This document shows, piece after piece, positions 23,541 to 34,391 of a stretch of DNA of 64,000 nt (position 1 is its first letter; the number at the start of each line of letters is the position of its first letter). The DNA comes from Phaeosphaeria sp. MPI-PUGE-AT-0046c. Its lineage: Eukaryota > Ascomycota > Dothideomycetes > Pleosporales > Phaeosphaeriaceae. The position numbers and the translations under genes were made by a program. Location: the NCBI GenBank assembly GCA_020747045.1, contig JAGTJN010000016.1:434001-498000 (forward strand). Direction: 5' to 3'. The notes beneath the pieces were generated by a model. It had not been told where the DNA came from. It saw nothing but the letters and a program-made list of their open reading frames with translations, and ran no database searches.

Positions 23541-24573
23541 AATGGCGACTGACCGTATTGGGGCTTCATGGGGCACACAATATCAATTTCTATGCTACTT
23601 CGGCTGGTACTAGATCTTCTGTGTCAATTGCTGCTGCAGCATTGCGTTCCCAAATTCCCCGACTCCGTTCAACACAAAGAGCGTCTCTTGCATGGGCACT
23701 TACACTGCCTTCCTCGCTTCACATTCTCGGACTGTGCTTCTCGGTTTGTTAATAGGCCTCCGGCCACCATTTTAACGACTCATGATTCGATATAACGATT
23801 TTCTTGCTCCTACTCTGGCATATATTTGGTCATTTGCTCCAGCACCACGCTCTGTGGTTTTGCTTCGGCATTCAGCTGGGGCTTTGCTTGCTTGCATTGC
23901 TTGGCTTGAGATTTGCACTTTGGCAAGCTGTCGGCGCAATATACCCTCATACGACGTCACGCCGCTCACGAATGTAATGCTACGACAACGGGATGGTCAA
24001 GCAGCTGCACCCTGATGGTGGATCTAATGCGAACCTTGTCGGGTTCGCTATTCTTTTCGGTTTTTTTTTTTGGATGGCTGTTAGTCTTTGTACAAAACTG
24101 GTGACGGGAACATGGCGGGCTCAAGGGGCTGCGCATGACTTGAGAGGGTGAGGAGCAGCCTGGTGAAGATACGCTGCAAAAGACACACAGGATGTGTCGA
24201 CTAATTACAAAAACATCTCGGTTTGTTACATGAAGAAATAAAATTCTTCAATTCTATTGTATTCGGCATGAGTAGTGAAGCGTCGTGTCTGTGCGTCATA
24301 CATGGAGTGAAGTCGTGGTTACACGTGACAGGGTGTCGGGTGGGCGCACGTGACTGCGATCTCACTAGCGTCATTCGGGCTATTGAGCTTCGCGTTCGCG
24401 ACTTGCAACTCTTTGTTGCATCCACCGCAACCGCTGTCGACGTCCTCATCGGCACGGTCTGCCCAGCGCCACGCCCTAGCCCAACCTGCCGATAATCCTC
24501 ACCAACACTACTCGTGTGCGCAAACGACATTCACGCCAGCGCATGTCCACAACCCACAACACCGTCCCCGAAC
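23541..24573. other. Intergenic between the YDR124W-like gene and sac3
   Basis: About 1 kb with the 3' end of the upstream gene, an 11-T run at 24061-24071 and the sac3 promoter. No gene is seen. A GT-rich GGTTCGCT phrase near 24042 was checked and does not fit a tRNA. Confidence 0.45.
24322..24353. promoter_or_regulatory. Pair of CACGTGA E-box elements upstream of sac3
   Basis: CACGTGA occurs at 24322-24328 and again at 24347-24353, 25 bp start to start and about 220-250 bp before the sac3 ATG. The core is the bHLH (Cbf1 or USF-type) palindrome. Same orientation and close spacing suggest a real regulatory site, but binding is inferred. Confidence 0.45.
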
Positions 24574-27500
24574 ATGTCGACACCGCGCGGCGGTCGAGGA
24601 GGAGAGCGAGGACGAGGTGCTCGCGGCGCAAATCCCTTCATCCGCGGCGCTGGCCCACGAGGTCGAGGCAACGGCAACGGCACAACCACCGAGACGACGA
24701 CAGAGCGCCCAACACAAACACTCTTCGCGCGCGGGACCAACACTCGCGGCGGGAACCGTGGTGGAGTATCAGGAGCAGCAGCAGTCCGAGGAAACACCAA
24801 TCCATTCACTCCGCGCGGTAGCACAAACACTCGCGCCGGTACGCACAGCCGCGGCAACCATTCGTAAGCCCCCATCTCCTCCATGACTATCGGCGCAGGC
24901 TGCGAGCGGGCCCAAGACGCTCCATCTGGCTGGCTGCGATGCCAGGACTCACCTCCACGTCAATCCATGTTGGCCATGGCTGCCAATTGCGCCGCTCGCG
25001 GCCTGTTCTAACCAGACTACCCAGGTCCTTCACGGCTCCGCCAGCACACGTCACCGGCAGCCCGAATTCGACGCCCTTCGCCCAAGATGACTACTCAAAG
25101 CGCCTCGACCATGTAAGCATCACAGCACTCGCCAATCCAAGTACTGGTCTAATTCGCATAGATCCGAGCGGCGCGACCGAAACTGCGCGAGCGGTTCATC
25201 AAGGAAGGCCGGATGAACCCAGAGGGCCAAATGCGACTGAGCGACTCGGTCAAGCTCATCGGCATATGCACCGACATGTGCCCAGAGTATGAGCGCGTGC
25301 GTCGCATAGTCGAGGACGATGTGAAACCACCTGAATGCACACCGGACACAGAACACCTCCCACGCAAGCAGCGCATTCCCGACGAGACGCGCATGGTCAA
25401 GGCCTACGCGCGATCAGCGGCAGGCATGGATGTCGAGCTGGTCTCGGAGATCCGCTCGCCCACTACTTGTCTGGTAAGTATACCCGTCCATTGAGTGGAC
25501 ATGATTAATTGTGGCAGAAAACCCTCGACTATCTCATGCAGCGCCTCGATAACGATGAGTTCGATTTCCTCCACAGCTGGATCTGGGACCGTACACGAGC
25601 CATCCGAAAAGACCTGCGAACACAGCGCATCGAGCAGCGATCCGACATCAACCTACTCCTCACCTGCTTAGAGCGCAGCGCCCGGTTCCTCATACTCTCG
25701 ACACATCAAATGGCGCGGACTAGCAAGGAAGACTATTCACACCAGCAGGACATCGAGCAGCTCAACCAGACTCTCATGTCCTTGAAGGAGCGATATGTTG
25801 ACAATCGTCGTGTCGGCTACCCTTCAGAAAATGAGGCCGAGTTCTGGGCATACCGTCTCATCCTCGCTCCCTTGTTCACTAATACGCAACTCGAAAACGA
25901 GCTACATCGATTACCGAGCGACCTTCGCAACAATCCTCGTGTCAAGACGGCTATCGAAATTTACCGCGTAATGAAGGCTGTCATCTTCAGCAAAAGCCCT
26001 TATTTCGTCCAGGCGCAGGCGAACTGGAAGCGATTTTGGGAATTGATCAAGTCACCAAGCGTATCCTACCTCATGGCATGCGCCGCCGAGGTCTCATTTC
26101 AGCGTGTGCGCCATGTCGTGCTCGACACGCTTTGGCGCGTATATCGCATCGGTACAACTTCAAAGCCACAAACAGTAGACACATGGACGACTGGGCGAGT
26201 GAGAGAAGTCCTCGGTCTTGACAGGGACTCTGAGGCTGTGCATCTTTGTGAGGCCTACGGCTTTCAATTCAGCTCGACCAATGGTGGGCCAACATTCCTT
26301 GATGTCACTGCAAAAGGCTTTGCGCGTACTCAGCTATCCCTGGCAGCGGATCTCAGCCCTCAGATTTTCTCGCAGGCGATTGTGGAAAAGAAACGACATG
26401 GACGAGCATTCTCGGCAGTGATCCAAGCAATGCCAGTACAGCAAGCAAGCAACAATGGACTGTTAGTCGAGTCACTGCACCATGAGATGGATGATGATAA
26501 TTCGTTATTCGTGCCAGAGGCACTAGCGACGCAGTCGAACCCCTTTATCAAGGCGGCTGAGACGGCGACTGCCACGAACCCGTTCCTGAACTTCAAGCCA
26601 AAAGCATCCGAGAACGGAGGTCCGGTATCCAATCCGTTCAACAAGTCTGTCGATTCTACCCCAAAAGGCTCTGTGTCGAATCCCTTCTTACAAAAGCCAT
26701 TACCGGCTGAGCAAGCTTCTGCATCTTTCGAGGGGAGCGTTCGGCCTGGCCTCTTTGATGCCACAAAGAATGCCGTCAAGTTCGCACCCACCGAAACATC
26801 AACCGCGCCTTCCGGGTCCGAAAAACCAAACCCCTTCTTACCTGTGCCCCCGTCATCGCTAGGGGCGCCATCTACGATTAAAACAAGCACATCTTCACCG
26901 GCACCTCTCAACTTCTTTACCCAGCAAGCCAAAGCATCGCCTGGCCAAGGTGCGGTAACACCACCTCGAACAAAGCCGCCAGCCTTTCCGTTTCCCGGCG
27001 CCCCTACGGGCAGTGATGGTGGTCAGGGCTCGACTCCTGCATTCTCTTTCACGCCAGCAGGATCGCCCATGCCCACAGCATCTGCGCCACAGGATTTGGA
27101 GAAACAAAAGGCCGAAGAAGAAGCGCAGCGACAGAGGGCGGAAGCAGAAGCAGAAGCGCAACGTGCTCGAGACGAACAAGCACGGCAAATACGACAAGCC
27201 AAGGAGCTCGAGCTGCAGCGGGCTGAAGCGGAGCGACAGAGGATATATCTACAGGACCAGGAACGGCAGCGCGTCTTGCAAGAAGAGCAAGCTCGTCGGA
27301 AACGAGAGGAAGATGCGCTTCGAGCACGAAGACAGGCACGCGATAGCGGATATGATTCATTGGCGGCAGATGTCATGTTTGATGCGGAGGAGGGACTAAT
27401 GTTACAGTTCATCGAGAATTTGATCGTCAACACGGCAAGCAAAGTTATGGCAGCTGAAGAGGAAGAAAGGCGGAGAAAACTCTGGGAGAAGAAACAGGCT

Positions 27501-29039
27501 GTGGCTGATGCCATGTATGAACAACGAATACTGGGATTGAAGCGGCTGGTCATGGCGAGCTGGATTGCGAAGATTGAGAAAAAGAAGCGAGCTAGGCAGG
27601 CTCGAGATAGGAGACGGCGATTGAAGGAACGGAGGGCAAAGTTGGACAATGATGTTGTGGTTCAAGACATCCCGACACCTGCCGAGTCTCAAGGCCCGGC
27701 TGATCCCACTCACGAAACCACATTCCGCAAACCAATTGTGCCGGCAAGCGCCCGACGCGCAAAACGCACGGAGGAACGCCGTGGAATTCCAAGCTCTGAA
27801 ACAAATGGAGGAGTTGACCCACCGAACGCCACAGAGAAGCCGGGACATCAGGTTATTACCCGCGCTGCTCTCACTCCCGTCAGTATGAGCAGCAGTCAGA
27901 TGTCCAATAGCGGCTACTCTGAGACTTACAAGAAGAACTATGCCCCGATTGATCGTACGGAAGGCGATTACTTTGCGCTCCGCGCCCAAGGCTACAGTCC
28001 TAGCATGCTCCGTAAGCGCAATTTCGAAACTGCTTCGGAAGACGATCAGCAGGATATTGAGCCAAAGCGTCCGAAAATCTTGCCTTCGACTACAAAGCAG
28101 CCGCTAGCGTCAGAGTCGCTCTCGATATCCACAGTCACAGACTATCGTGCGCGTTTCCAAGCCATCGAGCAGCGATTCAGGACTTCCGGCGGCTTATCCC
28201 AGGGTGCAAATAGCACCGCATCTTTCAATGGTCGGTCATCGCTGAACGATGTGACTATCATGGAGCAAGCGGAGCAGGTCTTGGGTAGGTCTCGCTCGAC
28301 AAGGGCACCGTCATCGAGGGTACAGCACGACTATGGCAGGAGTGTACCAAATCTGCATCGAAGAGCGGCCTCGCTGCAACACTCAACGATGGGCAAAAGC
28401 ATTGGGTCTACCGGTACGAAGCCCCATGCAGCATACTGGTACCGTCAGAGCCGCTTTGTACCCCAAGCTCTGTACGGTCAGGGGCCCGACGCCATTCGCG
28501 CCTATCGACAGAAGTATGGGTTGAGCTCACCAGCCAATTCGCGCCCGAATAGCACGGAACCTCTTGCGTTGTCATCCCCTATGCCGACACAACAATCATA
28601 CAAGCCTGCCAATGGCTACATACAAGACGAATATAGCGACGAGGAGGAAGCCAGTGGTATCGAAATCATCAACGTTGATGCCGATGAAGACAATACAGCC
28701 AGCACCGAGGAGGAGTATGAAGGTGATGAAGAGAGTGACGAGATAGACGATGAGGAAGGCGAGCAACCATTGCACAGTCATCAAGCCCAGCATGGACAGG
28801 ACCATGACGAAGACGGTGATTCTCTGATGGACGACGACGGCATCGAGTATGAAGAAGACTACGCGGACGGTCAATATGCCGAAGAAGCTTTCGAAGGCTA
28901 CGAAGGCTATACCGACGAAAGTGGTAGCGGCATTTCCGATGGTCAGCCACTTCACCAAACGATGCCAGCTTCAAAGCCACAACAAAACAGCAAAGTGGCC
29001 GGCAACACCGAGGACGACGCCATCGAGCTCTCGGACTGA
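24574..29039 (+). CDS. sac3: Sac3/GANP-family mRNA export scaffold (TREX-2)
   Basis: Exons 24574-24863, 25025-25112, 25162-25473 and 25518-29039 join to 1403 residues. The N-terminus is RGG-rich. The SAC3/GANP domain follows from about residue 125 to 480: LIGICTDMCPEYERVRRI, FDFLHSWIWDRTRAIRKDLR, EAEFWAYRLIL. A disordered middle part contains five spaced NPF motifs. Near residues 845-935 a long charged helix (FIENLIVNTASKVMA, MASWIAKIEKKKR) sits where Sac3 binds Sus1 and Cdc31. The tail is very acidic. Sac3 is the scaffold of TREX-2 at the nuclear pore, coupling transcription to mRNA export; the assignment follows from domain order and length. The first intron (161 nt) is long for this window, and the junctions around exons 2-3 restore the conserved reading DDYSKRLDHIRAARPKL. 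Confidence 0.93.
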
Positions 29040-30751
29040 GTTTGCATAAATATATATTATACCACACTGGGTCATATCTCCAGTCTGCGAGGATCATAAT
29101 ATTTTTTTTTCCTTGTTACGTATGCATAGCGACTGGCGTTTCGAAACATTTTACGGTCTTGGGTCGGCTTTTAAGACTCAGCTTTTCACGATACCCTCCA
29201 AACATTTTAGCATGGACACAAAAACATCGGCGTTGGAACTGAAGGATTCAGGAGACGAGGGTTGTGTATTTGTGTATACTGGGAGAAGATAGATACGTCA
29301 CGAAAGAGAAATCTGTACAGAACATTTCAAAACTACAACAGCGTTCACGTTTCGCACGAATTATGCGATGTGAAAAGTGTTCAATCTCTGTCAAAGGAAT
29401 TGTGAATGACCATCAGGATTCCCCATATCTTCCTCACCATCGTAATCAGATTGAGTATGTGGTCATCTTCTCGACGTTATTTGTGTCCAATATTCCATCT
29501 TGCATCCCTCTCACCGTTCCGCGAACGAACTCTACTTCCCCGCTCACCGATCAGATGCCAACGAATACCCCTGGTTCCATCTGAATCGATAAGCTATATA
29601 TTGATAGATCCTTAGCGAGCATGGTGGGAGACAGGCTTCCCCGTTCCCCGTCCCGCGTTTTGCGGCACGAGTTTGTGGTTCCATGATCCTTGTATGTGGT
29701 TGTGTTCAGCTGCACATCATCTGCAGGTGCAATGGGGCCTGGGCCTGGTCTGTCTGTGACGAGGCGCAAGGCGCAAGGGAGGAGAGCTGGTAGATACACC
29801 GATGAACAGAAGTACATCTGGCAGGCATGGTCACCGTTCAGATGGGTTCGCTTGGATCGCAGATGTCCTTGTCCGGCGCCAGAGATCTGATCTGATCTGA
29901 TCTGATCGCCATCTCGCATATGGACAATTTTGAAAATACTCAATCGCTTGCATCGCAATCTCTTATCTCCAAATTGGTTCATCATCAGCCTTGACCCCGA
30001 TAATATCAAATAGCGTCGGTTCTTGGACAAGCAAGCATCATCCCAGCATCCGACATGCCACCTCACATCAGTACCCCGCCTTTCCCTCACTTTCGGTTCC
30101 AGCAAACGCTCACTTGTCGCGCTTAAGTGGAGTCGGTCGCGTAAATAAGGATAAAGCAAAAGCCAAGTTTCCCATTGTCGTTGTTGGTTCGTATTGCTTT
30201 TTGTGACTCGGCGCTTAGCGATGTATGACACGGCATGAGGGGTGCCGCGCGTCAATATATGGTGACGTGCGTTGGTGGAGATTGAGGTAGAGGGAGGTAT
30301 CTTCCTTGATGCCTGCGAGGACTCGCGTGCGAGTGGAGGGTGGGACACTTCGGAAAAGACGCGGGAAAGATGGGATGGTGGAAGTTGCTTTTTCTTTGAC
30401 ATGGTATGGTAGGGACAGGAAGCAGTTTACGCGACTGCAGGGCTGCATGAATATTATATCTGCTATCTATCTTTATCATTGGCTTGGATACCTAGGTGTG
30501 CAGTGGGGCATGGGTTGAGCGCATCAAGGTGAAAGTTTAATGAATTACATAGTACATAGTAATCGCCCTATATGCTGTTCGCGAATGCTTGTTACATGGC
30601 ACAAAACATGTGCAATGTTCGATAACAGAAGTTTAAGCTCCTTTTTCTGTCGATGCTCATATACATAACGCGGAGAAGTCGTTCTCGAAAACAACAATAT
30701 TGCTTGCGGGAGCTCCGCCACTACTGACATGTACAAGGCAAACTCCAGGAT
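29040..30751. other. 1.7 kb intergenic region between two convergent genes
   Basis: The region lies between the 3' ends of sac3 and the HET gene at 30752, so no promoter is expected, yet it is long. A 283-codon ATG ORF at 29551-30402 (minus) is the longest frame but is low in any recognisable content and includes the GATCT repeat, so I treat it as chance. An 8-10 T run lies near 29101. Confidence 0.4.
29884..29907. repeat. (GATCT)n short tandem repeat
   Basis: Four full GATCT units plus GATC run without interruption. It is a simple microsatellite in non-coding DNA and may vary between strains. Confidence 0.85.
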
Positions 30752-32983
30752 TCATATCAGACACATTTGCTTCCACTGTATCTTGAGAAAGCCTGATGTT
30801 AGTCCGTGTTCCCATCGCGATTTGATTCTCGACAATTGAGCGACACCGATCCTCCGTGAAATTTGGCCTTCTGTTCTGACACAAAGCGCCACAAAGCAAC
30901 CATCGAACAGTATCAGAACAAGTTCTGTGAGATTTTGATCATCAGAGTCGAACTTTATGATGCTAAAGTGTTCTTTGAGCCCGTGTAGCATCAATAGGTG
31001 TCCACCGTCAGAAATCTTGGCATCGATGACAAGGTCGAAGTTGTGCGAGACTGTGATGCTGGGAGCGACAAAACTGAGACTGCCAATCTTGTCACTTATC
31101 TCTTGGAGGGATGGTTTGGTTGATAACATGGTCAGAATGTGTGTGTACGTGAGATCGTCCACACTCTGAAAAATCGCGATACTCGAAGGTGGCGGTGGTT
31201 CGACAATCGTAAATTTGCTGATGTTTTTGCCTTCTTTGGAGATGAGGCCCCATTCGCTTACAAACAAATGATAATGTAAGAAATTAAAGTGAAAGTTCTC
31301 ATGTCTGGGCGCCGGGAAGCTGGTATCAGTCATACAGACAAAGTCTACTGGTGCTGTCCATGATGCCCATGACCACCCTGCCAGGGTGATTCCATGGGCC
31401 ACACTTCGCCGTTTGGCTTTGCTAGTGTTATGATCCGCTATGAACCAGAGCAAGGAACGCGCGAGAGAAGCACTATTCAGACCCTGGACTGCGATCATAG
31501 ATCGTGGAGACGGCTGAGTGCTGGTGCAACGTTGGTAGATCCCGGAGAAGGCGTTGAAGATATCCTCAGAGTAGGAAAGATTACGCCTAGAATAATTGGA
31601 CACAATCTCAGCGTACATTTCGGACGTCCATGGTTTACCCGATCCTCTAGGTAAGACTTCCGCAAGAGGCACGTCTACACCAGTCCTTGATGCTCTTCCC
31701 CAGAAGGGAGAGCTCTTTCTCCAAACACAATCCTTAAGGCCCTCAGTGGCGTAGCTTTCTCGCCACATGTCCTGTTGGCACTCGAAAAACACCTCGTCTG
31801 AGGTGACATACAAGCGCCTTGTGCTAAGCGATGCTTCCTGTAAGGTCCATGCTCTTGTGTTCCAATGAGACTTTCTAACTTGCTCTTCGAGAGATATCGG
31901 TGCTATCGACACTGATAGCAAAGTATTCGGAAGTTGGATCGTATATCTTTTCTCGTGAATTTGGTATCCTCGAGCTCTGATACCAGCTAAGCCCGCGTCC
32001 GCATCCTCCCCACACGCAGCGATCAAGGTTAAGCTCGCATTCTCGTATACATGGTTCATACCATGTATGAGTCGCTGCTTCTCCATTTCATCGTCTTGCA
32101 CAATGCATAGACAATCGACCCACAAAAATCTGTAGCTGCTAGCTTTGCAGAGTTCCATAGCGTCTGTTATAGTACGTGGAATTCTTCGACCAACACTTCG
32201 CGTGGTCGCGCTCAAAGCATGTAGAGTTTCCAGCCTATTCAAGTTTTTTTTCACAGTTCGTAGTCCGTAAGGATCGTGGGGTCCCCAGACGTAGCTAAGA
32301 GCGATATAATCACATGGTTCGGTCACTTCCACTAATCTCGCTTCCAGGACGTCTATGAGTCGTAAGCCGCCACCGAAAAAATTGTGATCCAGTGTCGAGT
32401 TATGTTTGTGGTCCTGACAGATCTGCAGCCAGCCACGTAATTGGTCGATATCGAAGAATGATCCAACTTTGCGGCGAAGTTGGGGAGCAGGAGTTTGTCC
32501 AATGGTTGTTTCCTCTATCATTTCGATCTCCCCAATGATGAATCGATTCTGCTTGTCTGTAGGCACAACCCTCCTATTGAAACTGAATTTCGGTGGTTGC
32601 TTTGTGACTGCAAGCAATATGCGGTATATACGATGTGTCCCGACAGTGTCACCGTCCACACTGAACGAGCTCCATTCCTTGCTCTGTATGTAAAGACGTG
32701 GCCGAGCGCCGTTCGCAAGCGGACTTGCTGAGCCCCAGTGGAGTCGAATACAATCCCAAATTATTGTGCAGAACGGGCATGTAGCATCCATGAAGTGTTC
32801 TAGGAAGCCGAAATCCTTGGCATTGGTCTCCTTGGAAAACATAGCTGATAAATCCAGCTTTCTGCACTGACTGCAGAGAGTGCCTTCACTCACACCTCCA
32901 TCATGGATCATTCGGGCAGTCCTCTGAAGCTTGGCAGCCTTGCGCGGTGTCATGCCGCCGTCTAGAATGCGTTTCGGTGGCAT
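30752..32983 (-). CDS. HET domain protein with N-terminal CxxC module
   Basis: An intron-free ORF; from the ATG at 32983 (MPPKRILDGG) it has 743 codons, and an in-frame ATG at 33094 would add 37 residues of hydrophobic leader that do not fit the family. The start is therefore uncertain. The N-terminal part has LCSQCRKLDL and CPFC, a cysteine pattern common ahead of HET domains. The HET domain follows with ALSYVWGPHDP, FLWVDCLCIVQDD and NTRAWTLQEASLS, the three standard blocks. The C-terminal 300 residues carry the usual variable part, including GWSWASWTAPVDF. Such proteins mediate non-self recognition and cell death; the trigger is unknown. The gene lies at the edge of an AT-richer, gene-poor interval with another HET gene 3.5 kb away on the same strand. 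Confidence 0.88.
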   Translation of the reverse strand: MPPKRILDGGMTPRKAAKLQRTARMIHDGGVSEGTLCSQCRKLDLSAMFSKETNAKDFGFLEHFMDATCPFCTIIWDCIRLHWGSASPLANGARPRLYIQSKEWSSFSVDGDTVGTHRIYRILLAVTKQPPKFSFNRRVVPTDKQNRFIIGEIEMIEETTIGQTPAPQLRRKVGSFFDIDQLRGWLQICQDHKHNSTLDHNFFGGGLRLIDVLEARLVEVTEPCDYIALSYVWGPHDPYGLRTVKKNLNRLETLHALSATTRSVGRRIPRTITDAMELCKASSYRFLWVDCLCIVQDDEMEKQRLIHGMNHVYENASLTLIAACGEDADAGLAGIRARGYQIHEKRYTIQLPNTLLSVSIAPISLEEQVRKSHWNTRAWTLQEASLSTRRLYVTSDEVFFECQQDMWRESYATEGLKDCVWRKSSPFWGRASRTGVDVPLAEVLPRGSGKPWTSEMYAEIVSNYSRRNLSYSEDIFNAFSGIYQRCTSTQPSPRSMIAVQGLNSASLARSLLWFIADHNTSKAKRRSVAHGITLAGWSWASWTAPVDFVCMTDTSFPAPRHENFHFNFLHYHLFVSEWGLISKEGKNISKFTIVEPPPPSSIAIFQSVDDLTYTHILTMLSTKPSLQEISDKIGSLSFVAPSITVSHNFDLVIDAKISDGGHLLMLHGLKEHFSIIKFDSDDQNLTELVLILFDGCFVALCVRTEGQISRRIGVAQLSRIKSRWEHGLTSGFLKIQWKQMCLI

Positions 32984-33737
32984 GCTGGTCTGGCGACTTC
33001 TCGATTGACCAAAGTGTGGAACGTGAACGTCATGAATGATGTCTATCGAACAGAGAAATATGATCCAGAGAGGCGTCTGTGTTTTGTTGGCCATTTTGCA
33101 CAGCCTGGCTTTGTGGCTGTGCAGTCTCTAAGTCGGTGCTCAACGTACAGCTGCTGCAGACGCCGCATCAGGCTGCAACGACATTATACGTGGGGCTCAG
33201 CGCCACTAGTCTTGACCATTTGAGCGGCAGAGATTCGCTACTGCCTGCGTAGATAATCGCTAGCATGTCTTAATTGGCGTTTACGCATATCTTTCTCATT
33301 CTGTGACTTTCGCATAGCGTCCGAACCTCGCGCTGTGGTCGTGGAGTGTTTTCGCAACGCGCTCCATGAGCAAATTAACCAGTGGCTGTATATGACGCAG
33401 AGATGAAGCTATACAGAAGAAGGGTCAAACATATCAGATTGTTTGAGAATCTTTTCCCACAAACTCAATGGCCCTTGGTGTCGTTTTTCATTTCTTTCAG
33501 AAAACTCACACAAAAAATACAAACTGTGTACAGACATGACGTTGATTGCGGAGCATGGGACACAATTGTACATATTCTAATTTATGGCCAGTCAGAATAG
33601 CTAGATATATTTTGTACAACAGGCTGAGCCATATGTAGAAGAGCTGGCTGGAGCTGTAAGGACAGTGGGGTTTGCGATTGACAAAAGAGGGTGAGAAACC
33701 AAGAGATGCAGTACCTTCAACAGCGGATGGCTCTGAG

Positions 33738-34253
33738 TCAGGTGCTACTGTTTGTCTCCGTCTTTCCCAGGCGCTCGATGTCGAGTTCGTAGTTGTTCTC
33801 GCCATCAACCGGCACCCATATGTTGTATGTTTCGCCTACATTACCTGCATCGTCAAATGCACCACAAACTCGTCGAACAGGGGGTAGACTAAAGATGAGG
33901 ATACAAAGTTAGTGTATATCCCTGGCGTGTAAACGATATACTTAGACTTGGTAGGTCAAACGTACTGTCATCTATGAGTCAAATGCCTTGAAAAGAGGTA
34001 ATGATAAATTTGGCCGGACCAGTACAGCACTGCGCTCTGATCTGGGGCGCACCTGCTAGAGACATCAAAAGTCAGAGCTTCGGTGTAGACCACATTAGTT
34101 TCTTGCGTCACCTCAATAGAAACAGAGGCTGAGAAGATCTCGAAACGATTGACAACCCATCTCTGCAGATGTGCCTACGCTGATGCTGTATCTTTCAGAG
34201 GTAGACCAATGCTGAGTTGATCCAGGGCTGGCAACGGCGAGTGTGACGAGCAT
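33738..34253 (-). pseudogene. Relic of a small, probably secreted beta-rich protein
   Basis: Read leftward from an ATG at 34253, four consecutive segments look coding but lie in changing frames: 34253 to about 34163 (MLVTLAVASPGSTQHW...), about 34162-33968 (RWVVNRFEIFSASVSIEV, then CAPDQSAVLYWSG), about 33973-33889 (DDSTFDLPSLSISFTRQG) and 33888-33738 (RRVCGAFDDAGNVGETYN, ending with a stop). Each step shifts the frame in the same direction, and neighbouring segments abut or overlap, leaving no room for introns between the second, third and fourth. Alternating hydrophobic residues, two cysteines and the hydrophobic start suggest a small secreted beta-rich protein. A TATAAA lies 130 bp upstream. 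I do not recognise the family. An expressed gene with unusual introns is the alternative. Confidence 0.45.
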
Positions 34254-34385
34254 CTTTGAAAATATGGAAAATATGAGCACCTCTGTGATTTCCAAAGCTC
34301 GAAAAGTTGACGTCTTGAGGTAGCCGATGCTCTAATTGTTGTTGGCAAAAGGGTATCGAGGAAGCAGTCGGAGATAGCCCCAGGC

Positions 34386-34391
34386 TTTATA
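34386..34391 (-). promoter_or_regulatory. TATA box in front of the secreted-protein relic
   Basis: The minus strand reads CTATAAAG here, 133 bp upstream of the ATG at 34253. Position and sequence fit a core promoter left over from a once-active gene; inference only. Confidence 0.35.

Noticed and set aside
24030..24075. GGGTTCGCT followed by a T run, like a tRNA end with Pol III terminator
   Set aside because: Upstream sequence does not fold into a cloverleaf and lacks an A box.
27023..27989. Ser/Arg-rich minus-strand ORFs
   Set aside because: Shadow of the Glu/Arg/Gln-rich helix of Sac3.
29551..30402. 283-codon ATG ORF on the minus strand
   Set aside because: No domain, irregular composition, it reads through the GATCT microsatellite, and it lies between two 3' ends; most likely chance.
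30657..30899. 80-codon ORF after the HET gene, considered as its C-terminal exon
   Set aside because: The HET frame already ends naturally; no donor/acceptor pair joins the two.
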